Positions 57,435 to 64,000 of a stretch of 64,000 bases of DNA are shown here, piece after piece. Numbering within the stretch: the stretch's first letter is position 1; the number at the start of each line of letters is the position of its first letter. The notes beneath the pieces were generated by a model. The model saw nothing but the letters and a program-made list of their open reading frames with translations. It had not been told where the DNA came from and did no database searches. The stretch covers positions 80,438 through 144,437 of the forward strand of contig NZ_JARESE010000019.1 in NCBI RefSeq assembly GCF_029076845.1, given 5' to 3'. The translations under genes were made by a program, and so were the position numbers. Source of the DNA: Novosphingobium album (ex Liu et al. 2023). GTDB lineage: Bacteria > Pseudomonadota > Alphaproteobacteria > Sphingomonadales > Sphingomonadaceae.

Positions 57435-58049
57435 ATGAATTTTGCCGCTGCCTTGCTGACGCCGCTGATGCTGCTGCTGCCCGCGGCCGGCACGGTTGAG
57501 GCGAACCGCGAGGTCGTGGCGGAAGCGGGCGTGGCCACGCCGACCGATTTCGATCCGGGCACCGCCATCGCGGCCAATGCCTTTCCCGACCGTCCCGACG
57601 TGCAGGCGGCGCCGGCCTGGGCGCTCGATCCGGTCAGCCAGGGTTTTCGCCCCGACAGCGCGTGGCAAGTGCGGATCGAGCAGCGCATGACCATCCGCAT
57701 CACGCCGCGCGCGCCGATGCCGACGCGGCCAGACATGCTGTTCAACTTGCCTGACCGTGAGATCGGCCCCCATTTCAGCGAGCGCAAGATCGGCAAGTGC
57801 CTGCCGGCGGCGGGCATCACCGGGGTGCAGCCCAATGGCGGCAACCGGCTGCTGCTGTTCATGCGCGACCAGCGGATCGTCAGCGCCGAGCTGGAGCGCG
57901 CGTGCAAATCGCGCGATTTCTATTCGGGCTTTCTGCTGGCGCGCACCGGCGATGGCCAGCTTTGCGTCAATCGCGACACACTGCTTTCGCGCAACGGCGC
58001 CAACTGCAAGCTTTCGCGGATTCGCCAGCTTGTCGAGGTGGGGGATTGA
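57435..58049 (+). CDS. Hypothetical secreted protein
   Basis: Encodes 204 residues from ATG (a TTG one codon earlier is also open). A hydrophobic N-terminus (AAALLTPLMLLLPAAG) suggests a signal peptide. The mature part has no family that I recognise. It contains VRIEQRMTIRITPRAP, then a basic-aromatic stretch with cysteines at GKCLPAAGITG, ERACKSRDFYSGF, GQLCVNRDTL and GANCKLSRI, four in all, which could form two disulfides in the periplasm. It is divergent from the FAD oxidoreductase gene and precedes the RNA helicase gene. Confidence 0.75.
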   Translation: MNFAAALLTPLMLLLPAAGTVEANREVVAEAGVATPTDFDPGTAIAANAFPDRPDVQAAPAWALDPVSQGFRPDSAWQVRIEQRMTIRITPRAPMPTRPDMLFNLPDREIGPHFSERKIGKCLPAAGITGVQPNGGNRLLLFMRDQRIVSAELERACKSRDFYSGFLLARTGDGQLCVNRDTLLSRNGANCKLSRIRQLVEVGD

Positions 58050-58209
58050 GGATCGGCGTGGGAATGGGCCTTCCGGCGCATTTCCTTGACTTTCCCTCCC
58101 TGTTGGGCAAAGGGCCGCCCGGAGCCTCGCGACAGGAGCGCAAGGCCGGGTCGCCCCGGTTCTGTTTCCCCGACGCCGCGCGGCATTTTTCCGGAAACCC
58201 AAGAAGCCT

Positions 58210-59667
58210 ATGAAATTCGCCGATCTCGGCCTGTCAGACGAATTGTTGCAGTCGGTCGCTGCCGCCGGATACGATGAACCGACGCCGATCCAGGCGCAGG
58301 CGATCCCTTCCGTCCTGATGATGCGTGACCTGATCGGCATCGCCCAGACGGGCACCGGCAAGACCGCCAGCTTCGTCCTGCCGATGATCGACATCCTGGC
58401 GCATGGCCGCCGCCGCGCGCTGATGCCGCGCTCGCTGATCCTGGAGCCGACGCGCGAACTGGCCGCCCAGGTCGCCGAGAATTTCGAGAAGTACGGCAAG
58501 AACCACGATCTGCGCATGGCGCTGCTGATCGGCGGCGTGCAGATGGGCGATCAGGTCAAGGCGCTGCAGGATGGCGTCGACGTGCTGATCGCCACGCCCG
58601 GCCGGCTGATGGACCTGTTCGAGCGGGGCAAGATCCTGCTGACCGGCTGCGACCTGCTGGTGATCGACGAGGCGGACCGGATGCTCGACATGGGCTTCAT
58701 CCCCGATATCGAGAATATCTGCACCAAGCTGCCGTCCAGCCGCCAGACACTGCTGTTTTCGGCGACGATGCCGCCGCCGATCGCCAAGCTGGCCGACAAG
58801 TTCCTGTCGAACCCCAAGCGGATCGAAGTGGCCCGGCCGGCCACCGCCAACATCAACATCGCCCAGTACAAGGTCTTCATCGACCAGCGCAAGAAGCGCG
58901 AACTGCTGCGCGAACTGCTGCGGACCGACAACGTCACCACCGCGATGGTGTTCTGCAACCGCAAGACGACGGTGCGCGAGCTGAACACCAGCCTGCAGCG
59001 CCACGGCTTCTCCAGCGGCGAGATCCACGGCGATATGGACCAGCCGGCGCGCAATGCCGAATTGCAGCGGTTCAAGGACGGGCAGATCAACATCCTGGTG
59101 GCGTCCGACGTCGCCGCGCGCGGGCTCGACATCAAGGGTGTCAGCCATGTGTTCAACTTCGACACGCCCTGGCATCCCGACGACTACGTCCACCGCATCG
59201 GCCGCACCGGCCGCGCCGGCGCGACGGGCCGGGCCTTCACGTTCGTGGCGCCGGCCGATGCCGAGGCGATCGACAATGTCGAGAAGCTGACCAAGAGCAC
59301 GATCCCGGTCTATGAAGCGCGGATCGAGGGCGGGTCCGAACGGCCCCAGCGCGAGGACAAGCCTGCGCGCGAGGACAAGCCCCGGCGCGAGCCCAAGGCC
59401 AAGCGTCCTCCCCGTGAGGACCGGACACCGCGTGAGGAACGCGCGCCGCGCGAAGAGCGTGCCCCGCGTGAAGCTCGCACGCCGCGTGAGGAAAGAGCGC
59501 CGCGTGCGGAACGGGCCCCGCGTGAGGACCGCGCTCCGCGCAGCGCCCCCCGCGCCGAGGAACCGCGTCGTGACCGGCGCGGAGAACCCGATCCGGCCGA
59601 CACCAGGGATGATGGCGGCTGGAATGGCCCGGTGCCCGGCTTCCTGAATATCTCCGCGCTCGCCTGA
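58210..59667 (+). CDS. DEAD-box ATP-dependent RNA helicase (RhlE-like)
   Basis: Encodes 485 residues. Motifs in order: the Q motif in EPTPIQAQAIPSVL, motif I AQTGTGKTAS, Ia PTRELAAQ, II VIDEADRMLDMGF, III FSATMP, then ATPase-linked VASDVAARGLDIKGV and VI HRIGRTGRAG. It unwinds short RNA duplexes during ribosome assembly or RNA decay. From about residue 380 the tail is a low-complexity array of PRE(E/D)RAP-like repeats with alternating charge, then an acidic end. Such tails bind RNA non-specifically. Confidence 0.94.
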   Translation: MKFADLGLSDELLQSVAAAGYDEPTPIQAQAIPSVLMMRDLIGIAQTGTGKTASFVLPMIDILAHGRRRALMPRSLILEPTRELAAQVAENFEKYGKNHDLRMALLIGGVQMGDQVKALQDGVDVLIATPGRLMDLFERGKILLTGCDLLVIDEADRMLDMGFIPDIENICTKLPSSRQTLLFSATMPPPIAKLADKFLSNPKRIEVARPATANINIAQYKVFIDQRKKRELLRELLRTDNVTTAMVFCNRKTTVRELNTSLQRHGFSSGEIHGDMDQPARNAELQRFKDGQINILVASDVAARGLDIKGVSHVFNFDTPWHPDDYVHRIGRTGRAGATGRAFTFVAPADAEAIDNVEKLTKSTIPVYEARIEGGSERPQREDKPAREDKPRREPKAKRPPREDRTPREERAPREERAPREARTPREERAPRAERAPREDRAPRSAPRAEEPRRDRRGEPDPADTRDDGGWNGPVPGFLNISALA

Positions 59668-59711
59668 CGGGTTTTCCCGGCTTCGGGGAGCCCTTGCGGG
59701 ATCGCCGGCCT

Positions 59712-62024
59712 TCAGTCCGCCAGCTTGACGAAGCTGTCGATCACGCGCTTGCGGCCGGTCTGCTCGAAATCGATTTCGAGCTTGTTGCCTTCCTGCGCGG
59801 CGACCGTGCCGTAACCGAACTTTTCATGGAACACGCGCGCGCCCGGCGCGATGTCGGCGCGCGGCCTTGCCGCGAAGCTGGCGGCGCTGCGCGTGCTTTC
59901 GGCGATGCGGCGCGGCGTGGGATCGTATTCGCGCGCGGCCGCCCGCTGCCAGCCGGGGCCGCGCGTCATGGTGCGCGCCGGCTGCGCGCGCGCGACATCG
60001 GCGAAAGGATCGGACTGTTCGGACCACTGCGCGCGCCATAGCGAGGCGCCGCCCGAAAGCGTGGTTTCCTGATGGACTTCGCTGGTCGGCAATTCGGCGA
60101 TGAAGCGCGAGGGGATCGAGCTGGTCCACTGGCCGTAGATGCGCCGGTTCGCCGCATGCAGGATGGTGCAGCGCCGCCGCGCGCGCGTGATCGCGACATA
60201 GGCGAGCCGGCGCTCTTCCTCAAGGCTGGCCAGCCCGCCTTCATCGAGCGCGCGTTGCGAGGGGAACACGCCTTCTTCCCAGCCGGGCAGGAACACATGA
60301 TCGAATTCCAGCCCCTTGGCGGCGTGCATCGTCATGATGGTGACTTTCTCGCTCTCGTCCGCCGCGTCGTTGTCCATGACCAGGCTGACGTGTTCGAGGA
60401 AATCGCCCAGCGTCTCGTATTCCTCCATGGCGCGGGCCAGCTCGGCCAGGTTTTCCAGGCGCCCGGAAGCTTCGGTGCTCCGCTCGGCCTGCAAGGCGTC
60501 GGTATAGCCCGATTCGTCCATCACCGTGCGGATCAGCTCGGCCGGGCTGGTCTGCTTGCCCAGATCGCGCCAGCGGGCGAAATCGCGCATCAGCGCAAGG
60601 AAGGTATTGCGCGCGCGGGCCGGCAATTCGTCGGTATCGGCGATCTCGATCGCGGCCAGCGCCAGCGGGATGCCGCGCCGGCGCGCGTGGACGTGCAGCT
60701 TTTCCAGCGCCTTGCTGCCCAGCCCGCGCTTGGGCGCGTTGTAGATCCGCTCGAACGCCAGATCGTCGGCGGGCTGGGCGATCACGCGCAGATAGGCCAG
60801 CGCGTCGCGGATCTCGGCGCGCTCATAGAAGCGGAAGCCGCCGATGATGCGGTAATTGAGGCCGATCGAGATGAAGCGATCCTCGAACTCGCGGGTCTGG
60901 TATTGCGCGCGCACCAGGATGGCGATGCTGTCCAGCCGCGCGCCTTCGCGTTCCAGCCGCTCGATCTCGTCACCCACGCGGCGCGCTTCCTCGGGCGCGT
61001 CCCACACGCCGATCACGCGCACCGGATCGCCGGGGTGCCGCTCGGTCCACAAGGTCTTGCCCAGGCGCTGGCTGTTCTCGTTGATCAGGCCCGAGGCGGC
61101 GGCGAGGATCTGCGGGGTGGAGCGATAGTTCTGCTCCAGTCGGATCACCCTGGCGCCGGGAAAGTCCTTTTCGAACCGCAGGATATTGGCGACTTCGGCG
61201 CCGCGCCATGAATAGATCGACTGATCGTCGTCCCCCACCACGCAGATGTTCTGCCGGCCTTGCGCGATCAGGCGCAGCCAGAGGTACTGGACCTGGTTGG
61301 TGTCCTGATATTCGTCCACCATCACGTACTTGAAGCGCTGCTGGTACTGTTCCAGCACTTCGCGGTGGGTCCGCAGGATGTTCAGCATGTGCAGCAGCAG
61401 GTCGCCGAAATCGCAGGCGTTCAGCGCTTTCAGCCGGTCCTGGTAAAGCTGGTAGAAACGCTGGCCCTTGCCGTTGGCGTAAGATTCGTTCTCTGCAGCG
61501 TCGAGATCGGCGGGATTGAGCCCCCGGTTCTTCCAGCGATCGATGCAACCGGCAAGCTGGCGGGCGGGAAAGCGCTTTTCGTCCACCCCCTCGGCCACGA
61601 TCAGCTGCTTGAGCAGGCGGAGCTGATCATCGGTATCGATAATCGTGTAATTGGGCTGGAGCCCGACCAGCTCGGCATGGCGGCGCAGCATCTTGGCGGC
61701 GATCGCATGGAACGTGCCCAGCCAGGGCATCCCTTCCACCGCCGGGCCGATCAGCTTGCCCACCCGCTCGCGCATTTCGCGCGCCGCCTTGTTGGTGAAG
61801 GTGACGCACAGGATCTCCGACGGCCAGGCCAGCCGCATACGGATCAGGTGCGCCAGCCGCGCGGTGAGTGCCGCGGTCTTGCCCGTGCCGGCGCCCGCCA
61901 GCATCAGCACCGGCCCTTCGGTGGTCAGCACCGCCTCGCGCTGCGGAGGGTTTAGGCCGGCGATCAGAGGGTCGTCGGCCGCATCGGGCAGGGCCGTGGG
62001 CAGGGGGGCTGGAGGGGCGGTCAT
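59712..62024 (-). CDS. ATP-dependent DNA helicase PcrA/UvrD family
   Basis: Encodes 770 residues. It begins LNPPQREAVLTTEGPVLMLA, with Walker A AGAGTGKTAALT, CVTFTNKAAREMRER, motif II VMVDEYQDTNQVQYLW, GDDDQSIYSWRGA, LEQNYRST and YVAITRARRR. The C-terminal RVFHEKFGYGTVAAQEGNKLEIDFE resembles the PcrA/UvrD tail that contacts RNA polymerase. It unwinds DNA 3'-5' in nucleotide-excision and mismatch repair. The start at 62024 is placed just before the conserved N-terminus; longer frames lack similarity. Confidence 0.95.
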   Translation of the reverse strand: MTAPPAPLPTALPDAADDPLIAGLNPPQREAVLTTEGPVLMLAGAGTGKTAALTARLAHLIRMRLAWPSEILCVTFTNKAAREMRERVGKLIGPAVEGMPWLGTFHAIAAKMLRRHAELVGLQPNYTIIDTDDQLRLLKQLIVAEGVDEKRFPARQLAGCIDRWKNRGLNPADLDAAENESYANGKGQRFYQLYQDRLKALNACDFGDLLLHMLNILRTHREVLEQYQQRFKYVMVDEYQDTNQVQYLWLRLIAQGRQNICVVGDDDQSIYSWRGAEVANILRFEKDFPGARVIRLEQNYRSTPQILAAASGLINENSQRLGKTLWTERHPGDPVRVIGVWDAPEEARRVGDEIERLEREGARLDSIAILVRAQYQTREFEDRFISIGLNYRIIGGFRFYERAEIRDALAYLRVIAQPADDLAFERIYNAPKRGLGSKALEKLHVHARRRGIPLALAAIEIADTDELPARARNTFLALMRDFARWRDLGKQTSPAELIRTVMDESGYTDALQAERSTEASGRLENLAELARAMEEYETLGDFLEHVSLVMDNDAADESEKVTIMTMHAAKGLEFDHVFLPGWEEGVFPSQRALDEGGLASLEEERRLAYVAITRARRRCTILHAANRRIYGQWTSSIPSRFIAELPTSEVHQETTLSGGASLWRAQWSEQSDPFADVARAQPARTMTRGPGWQRAAAREYDPTPRRIAESTRSAASFAARPRADIAPGARVFHEKFGYGTVAAQEGNKLEIDFEQTGRKRVIDSFVKLAD

Positions 62025-62236
62025 GCGTGAACAACTAGGGAACGCACCGCCGGCGCGCAAGGCCGCTTCGTCGCAGGGGAGGAACGCGTTTGCGCGACCG
62101 ATGCGATCGTTCGCGCGGCCAGCCGTGCCGGAGCCGGGCGTTTCCGCTTGGACGGCCTGTCCGGCGAGCCTATGAAGAATGCCGTATCGCACTGGCCGAT
62201 GGACCGGCGCGAAACCCACGGGAAGGATGCCGTTCG

Positions 62237-62503
62237 ATGAGAAACCTCACTCTTGCCATCGCCGCCGGCGCGCTCGCCTTCATGACCGGCGTGGCTTATG
62301 CCGATCAGGCCGCCGCGCCCAAGCCCGAGATCGTCGAGAAGGACGCCAGGGGACGCCCCACCGTGGTGCGGATCGACGGGCAGGAATACAAGGTGTGCAC
62401 CGCCGAGGGCCAGGATGGCTGCATCAACCCGCGCGAGGCCGGGCTCAAGTGGGGCAACACCCCGCTCGATTACTGGCCGGGCAAGCCCGCCAGCGAGAAG
62501 TAG
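62237..62503 (+). CDS. Small secreted protein
   Basis: Encodes 88 residues. A signal peptide (NLTLAIAAGALAFMTGVAYA) precedes DQAAAPKPEIVEKDARGRPT. The mature part, about 66 residues, has VVRIDGQEYKVCTAEGQDGC with two cysteines ten residues apart, and ends GNTPLDYWPGKPASEK. I recognise no named family; similar short proteins occur in sphingomonads. GGAAGG lies a suitable distance before the ATG. It converges on the TetR gene, 6 bases away. Confidence 0.78.
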   Translation: MRNLTLAIAAGALAFMTGVAYADQAAAPKPEIVEKDARGRPTVVRIDGQEYKVCTAEGQDGCINPREAGLKWGNTPLDYWPGKPASEK

Positions 62504-62509
62504 GCGCGC

Positions 62510-63112
62510 CTAGGATCGGCCCTGGTCCGGCGGATCGAGCCGGGCGATAGTGTCTTCGATCACCCGCAGCACTTCGGCGTGCCCGGTGGCGATGCCCAGC
62601 GCGGCTTCGCGATGGAGCGAAAGCGCGGCGCTGGTCGCGAAGATCGCTATGGCCACGGGGGCCACGGGGGAAAGCGTGCCCGGCGCGGCGCTGTCGGCCA
62701 TCGCGCGCGACAGGGCTTCCACTTGCAACGCGCGCGAATGCTCGATGAAGCCGGCCACTTCCTGGCGCAAGGCGTCGATCCGGTTGGCCAGCGCCATGAA
62801 TTCGGACACCAGCTTGGTATCGGACGTCTCGACCAGGATCTGCCAGGTCTCGCGCAGCGGGTGGCGGCTCAGCAGCGCCCGGTTCAGCCGTTCGACCTCG
62901 CGCACCGCCAGCGCGCGGAACGTCTCGACGATCAGCTCGTCCATCGTGCGGAAATAATAGTAGATCAGCCGCTGCTTGACGCCGATGCGTTCGGACACGC
63001 GGCGCGAGGTGAGCGCGCCATAGCCTTCCTCGCGCAGGATGTCCTCGGCCGCGCCCAGCATGGCGAGCCAGATTTCCGATCCCCTGGGCCCCATGCGCCT
63101 GTCGCTCGCCAT
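62510..63112 (-). CDS. TetR/AcrR family transcriptional regulator
   Basis: Encodes 200 residues. The N-terminal helix-turn-helix is GALTSRRVSERIGVKQRLIYYYFRTMDELI; the pattern of helix, turn, and YYYF is typical of TetR. The C-terminal two thirds is a helical ligand-binding part without recognisable specificity. The NTF2-like gene and MaoC remnant lie upstream on the same strand and could be its targets, but no operator is evident. Confidence 0.9.
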   Translation of the reverse strand: MASDRRMGPRGSEIWLAMLGAAEDILREEGYGALTSRRVSERIGVKQRLIYYYFRTMDELIVETFRALAVREVERLNRALLSRHPLRETWQILVETSDTKLVSEFMALANRIDALRQEVAGFIEHSRALQVEALSRAMADSAAPGTLSPVAPVAIAIFATSAALSLHREAALGIATGHAEVLRVIEDTIARLDPPDQGRS

Positions 63113-63235
63113 CGCTTCGCGGTCTCCCTCGCGCCCCGCGCCGATGCTCGGGGGATCGCCTTTCTAGCTGGCGCGCGGGCGGGGTAAAGCTCTGGCGATT
63201 CCGGGACCGTCAGGCGGGGAGGGCCGGGCGCGGCG

Positions 63236-63796
63236 CTACCAGCGCACGCCTTCCTCGCGCGGTTTCCACTGGTAGGGCCGGTCGTAGGACGGGTCCTGCC
63301 CGTTCCACAGCGCCTTGAGGAAGCCCTGGACGTTCTTCGAATGGACCCAGGTGCCGTCGCCATCGGCCGTCGCCTCGATCGTGCAGCGCCGCACGGCGAT
63401 GCGCCATTCGCCGCCGCGCTTCTCCAGCCGATCGAGGTAGCGGCCGAATGCGATCGTCGTGCTCTTGCCGTCGAGCCAGTAGAGCGCGCCGATCACGTAG
63501 GATTCGACATTGGCGGTATCGCCATCCAGTTCGCACACACTGTTGGTGATGTTGTGGCTGGTCATGTTGAAGTTCATCCGGTGGCCCAGGTTGGCCTTTT
63601 CCGGGTATTCCGGGGCGAAGGTCACGCTTGGTCCGTGCTCGTCCACCCCATCTTCCCACCAGCAGCTGGCGATCTGCGCCACGTCCTGCCGATCGCGCGC
63701 GCGGCTTTCGCGCTGGATGCAATCGAGGATGTCCTGCCGGTCCTTGAGATAGCCGACAGTGGCCCTGAGTTCGGCCAGTTCCTGATCAGGGCTCAT
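63236..63796 (-). CDS. NTF2-like (SnoaL_4) protein
   Basis: Encodes 186 residues. An N-terminal helix (DRQDILDCIQRESRARDRQD) followed by VAQIASCWWEDGVDEHG is the standard opening of SnoaL_4 proteins, with the YVIGALYWLDGKSTTIAFGRYLDRLEKRGGEWRI strands split here as YLDRLEKRGGEWRI. Family members include hydratases, isomerases and small subunits of steroid or aromatic catabolic enzymes. Its place beside a TetR gene and a MaoC-like gene suggests a lost or scattered catabolic locus. The 123 bases to the TetR gene show nothing recognised. Confidence 0.82.
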   Translation of the reverse strand: MSPDQELAELRATVGYLKDRQDILDCIQRESRARDRQDVAQIASCWWEDGVDEHGPSVTFAPEYPEKANLGHRMNFNMTSHNITNSVCELDGDTANVESYVIGALYWLDGKSTTIAFGRYLDRLEKRGGEWRIAVRRCTIEATADGDGTWVHSKNVQGFLKALWNGQDPSYDRPYQWKPREEGVRW

Positions 63797-63829
63797 CCCG
63801 GCGTTCTCCCGCTATTGTCCCACCGCCGG

Positions 63830-63940
63830 TCAGGCCGGCTTCTTCGGCAAGGCGATCTCGGCCGTGCCGGTGCACATCGTCGTGCCCTTCTGGTTCTTCA
63901 TCAGGTGCTTGACCTGCACCAGGTGGCGCCCTTCGGTGCG
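63830..63940 (-). pseudogene. MaoC-like dehydratase, C-terminal remnant
   Basis: Reading leftward to a TGA at 63832-63830, the last 36 codons give RTEGRHLVQVKHLMKNQKG, then TTMCTGTAEIALPKKPA. The NQ-x-G...GTAEIALP pattern is that of MaoC/hot-dog acyl-dehydratases. Upstream the frame meets a TAG at 63952-63950 within repeated non-homologous sequence, so the rest of the gene is absent from this position. The family call rests on a short segment. Confidence 0.5.
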
Positions 63941-64000
63941 CGGCGACAACTACGATGGCCGGTTGAGCGGCGACTATGATGGCCGGTAGGATCGGTTGTC
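63941..64000. mobile_element. Probable insertion-sequence end with direct repeats (right edge)
   Basis: Two near-identical units are visible, CGGCGACAACTACGATGGCC (63941-63960) plus GGTTGAG, and CGGCGACTATGATGGCCGGT (63968-63987). Short subterminal repeats of this form occur at the ends of IS21-type elements. The position directly interrupts a MaoC-like reading frame. No transposase is within the window, so the identity is inferred. Confidence 0.45.

Overview
The window is high-GC, densely coded DNA from an alphaproteobacterium, most likely one of the Sphingomonadales (Novosphingobium, Sphingobium or a relative). The evidence is a CckA-type hybrid kinase and a CpdR-type receiver, a recA gene preceded by the alphaproteobacterial LexA box GTTC-N7-GTTC, the trpF-trpB-trpA-folC order, a YdbH/YnbE/YdbL operon, SapC and N-formylglutamate amidohydrolase genes, and several catabolic genes (Rieske oxygenase, TauD/TfdA dioxygenase, CoA-ester enzymes). 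The genus is inferred; no rRNA gene is present. I see no CRISPR array, prophage or complete insertion sequence, and no gap between genes exceeds about 300 bases.

Layout. 1-9.7 kb: a catabolic block. Leftward genes encode an aldehyde dehydrogenase, a thiamine-diphosphate enzyme and a family III CoA-transferase. Rightward genes encode an acyl-CoA dehydrogenase, a CitE-like lyase, an acetyl-CoA hydrolase/transferase-family protein and an enoyl-CoA hydratase. Together they look like CoA-dependent breakdown of an organic acid, possibly a C5 dicarboxylate of the itaconate type. 9.7-20.4 kb: leftward housekeeping genes folC, trpA, a small DUF559 nuclease-like gene bracketed by perfect inverted repeats, trpB, trpF, a SIMPL-domain protein, pyrF, a LapA-like membrane protein, purB, a dihydrodipicolinate-reductase-like gene, an NRDE gene and radC. 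20.5-24.4 kb: the envelope operon ydbH-ynbE-ydbL. 24.4-37 kb: rlmN, an outer-membrane barrel, an IalB-like protein, a TauD/TfdA dioxygenase, sthA, a TPR/GT41 glycosyltransferase, a Rieske oxygenase, greB and a soluble lytic transglycosylase.

36.4-48.7 kb: a rightward run of core genes: dapA, an NTF2-like gene, a strongly palindromic 170-base block, smpB, DUF2062, cckA, a frameshifted methyltransferase, a divergent GT51 transglycosylase, recA with an SOS box, a diacylglycerol-kinase-like gene, alaS and a sulfurtransferase. 48.7-57.3 kb: a KefB-type antiporter, NADP-isocitrate dehydrogenase, a second enoyl-CoA hydratase, tRNA-Val(GAC), cpdR, N-formylglutamate amidohydrolase, SapC and a GlcD-type FAD oxidoreductase. 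57.4-64 kb: a secreted hypothetical, a RhlE-like RNA helicase, a PcrA/UvrD helicase, a small secreted protein, a TetR regulator, an NTF2-like protein and, at the right edge, the C-terminal remnant of a MaoC-like gene that abuts repeated sequence resembling an insertion-sequence end.

The features most worth following are the DUF559 gene packaged between perfect 39-bp inverted repeats inside the trp operon, the palindromic block before smpB, the CoA-transferase and ThDP enzyme lacking canonical residues, and the mobile-element-like junction at the right edge. None is proven to be a new system from sequence alone.
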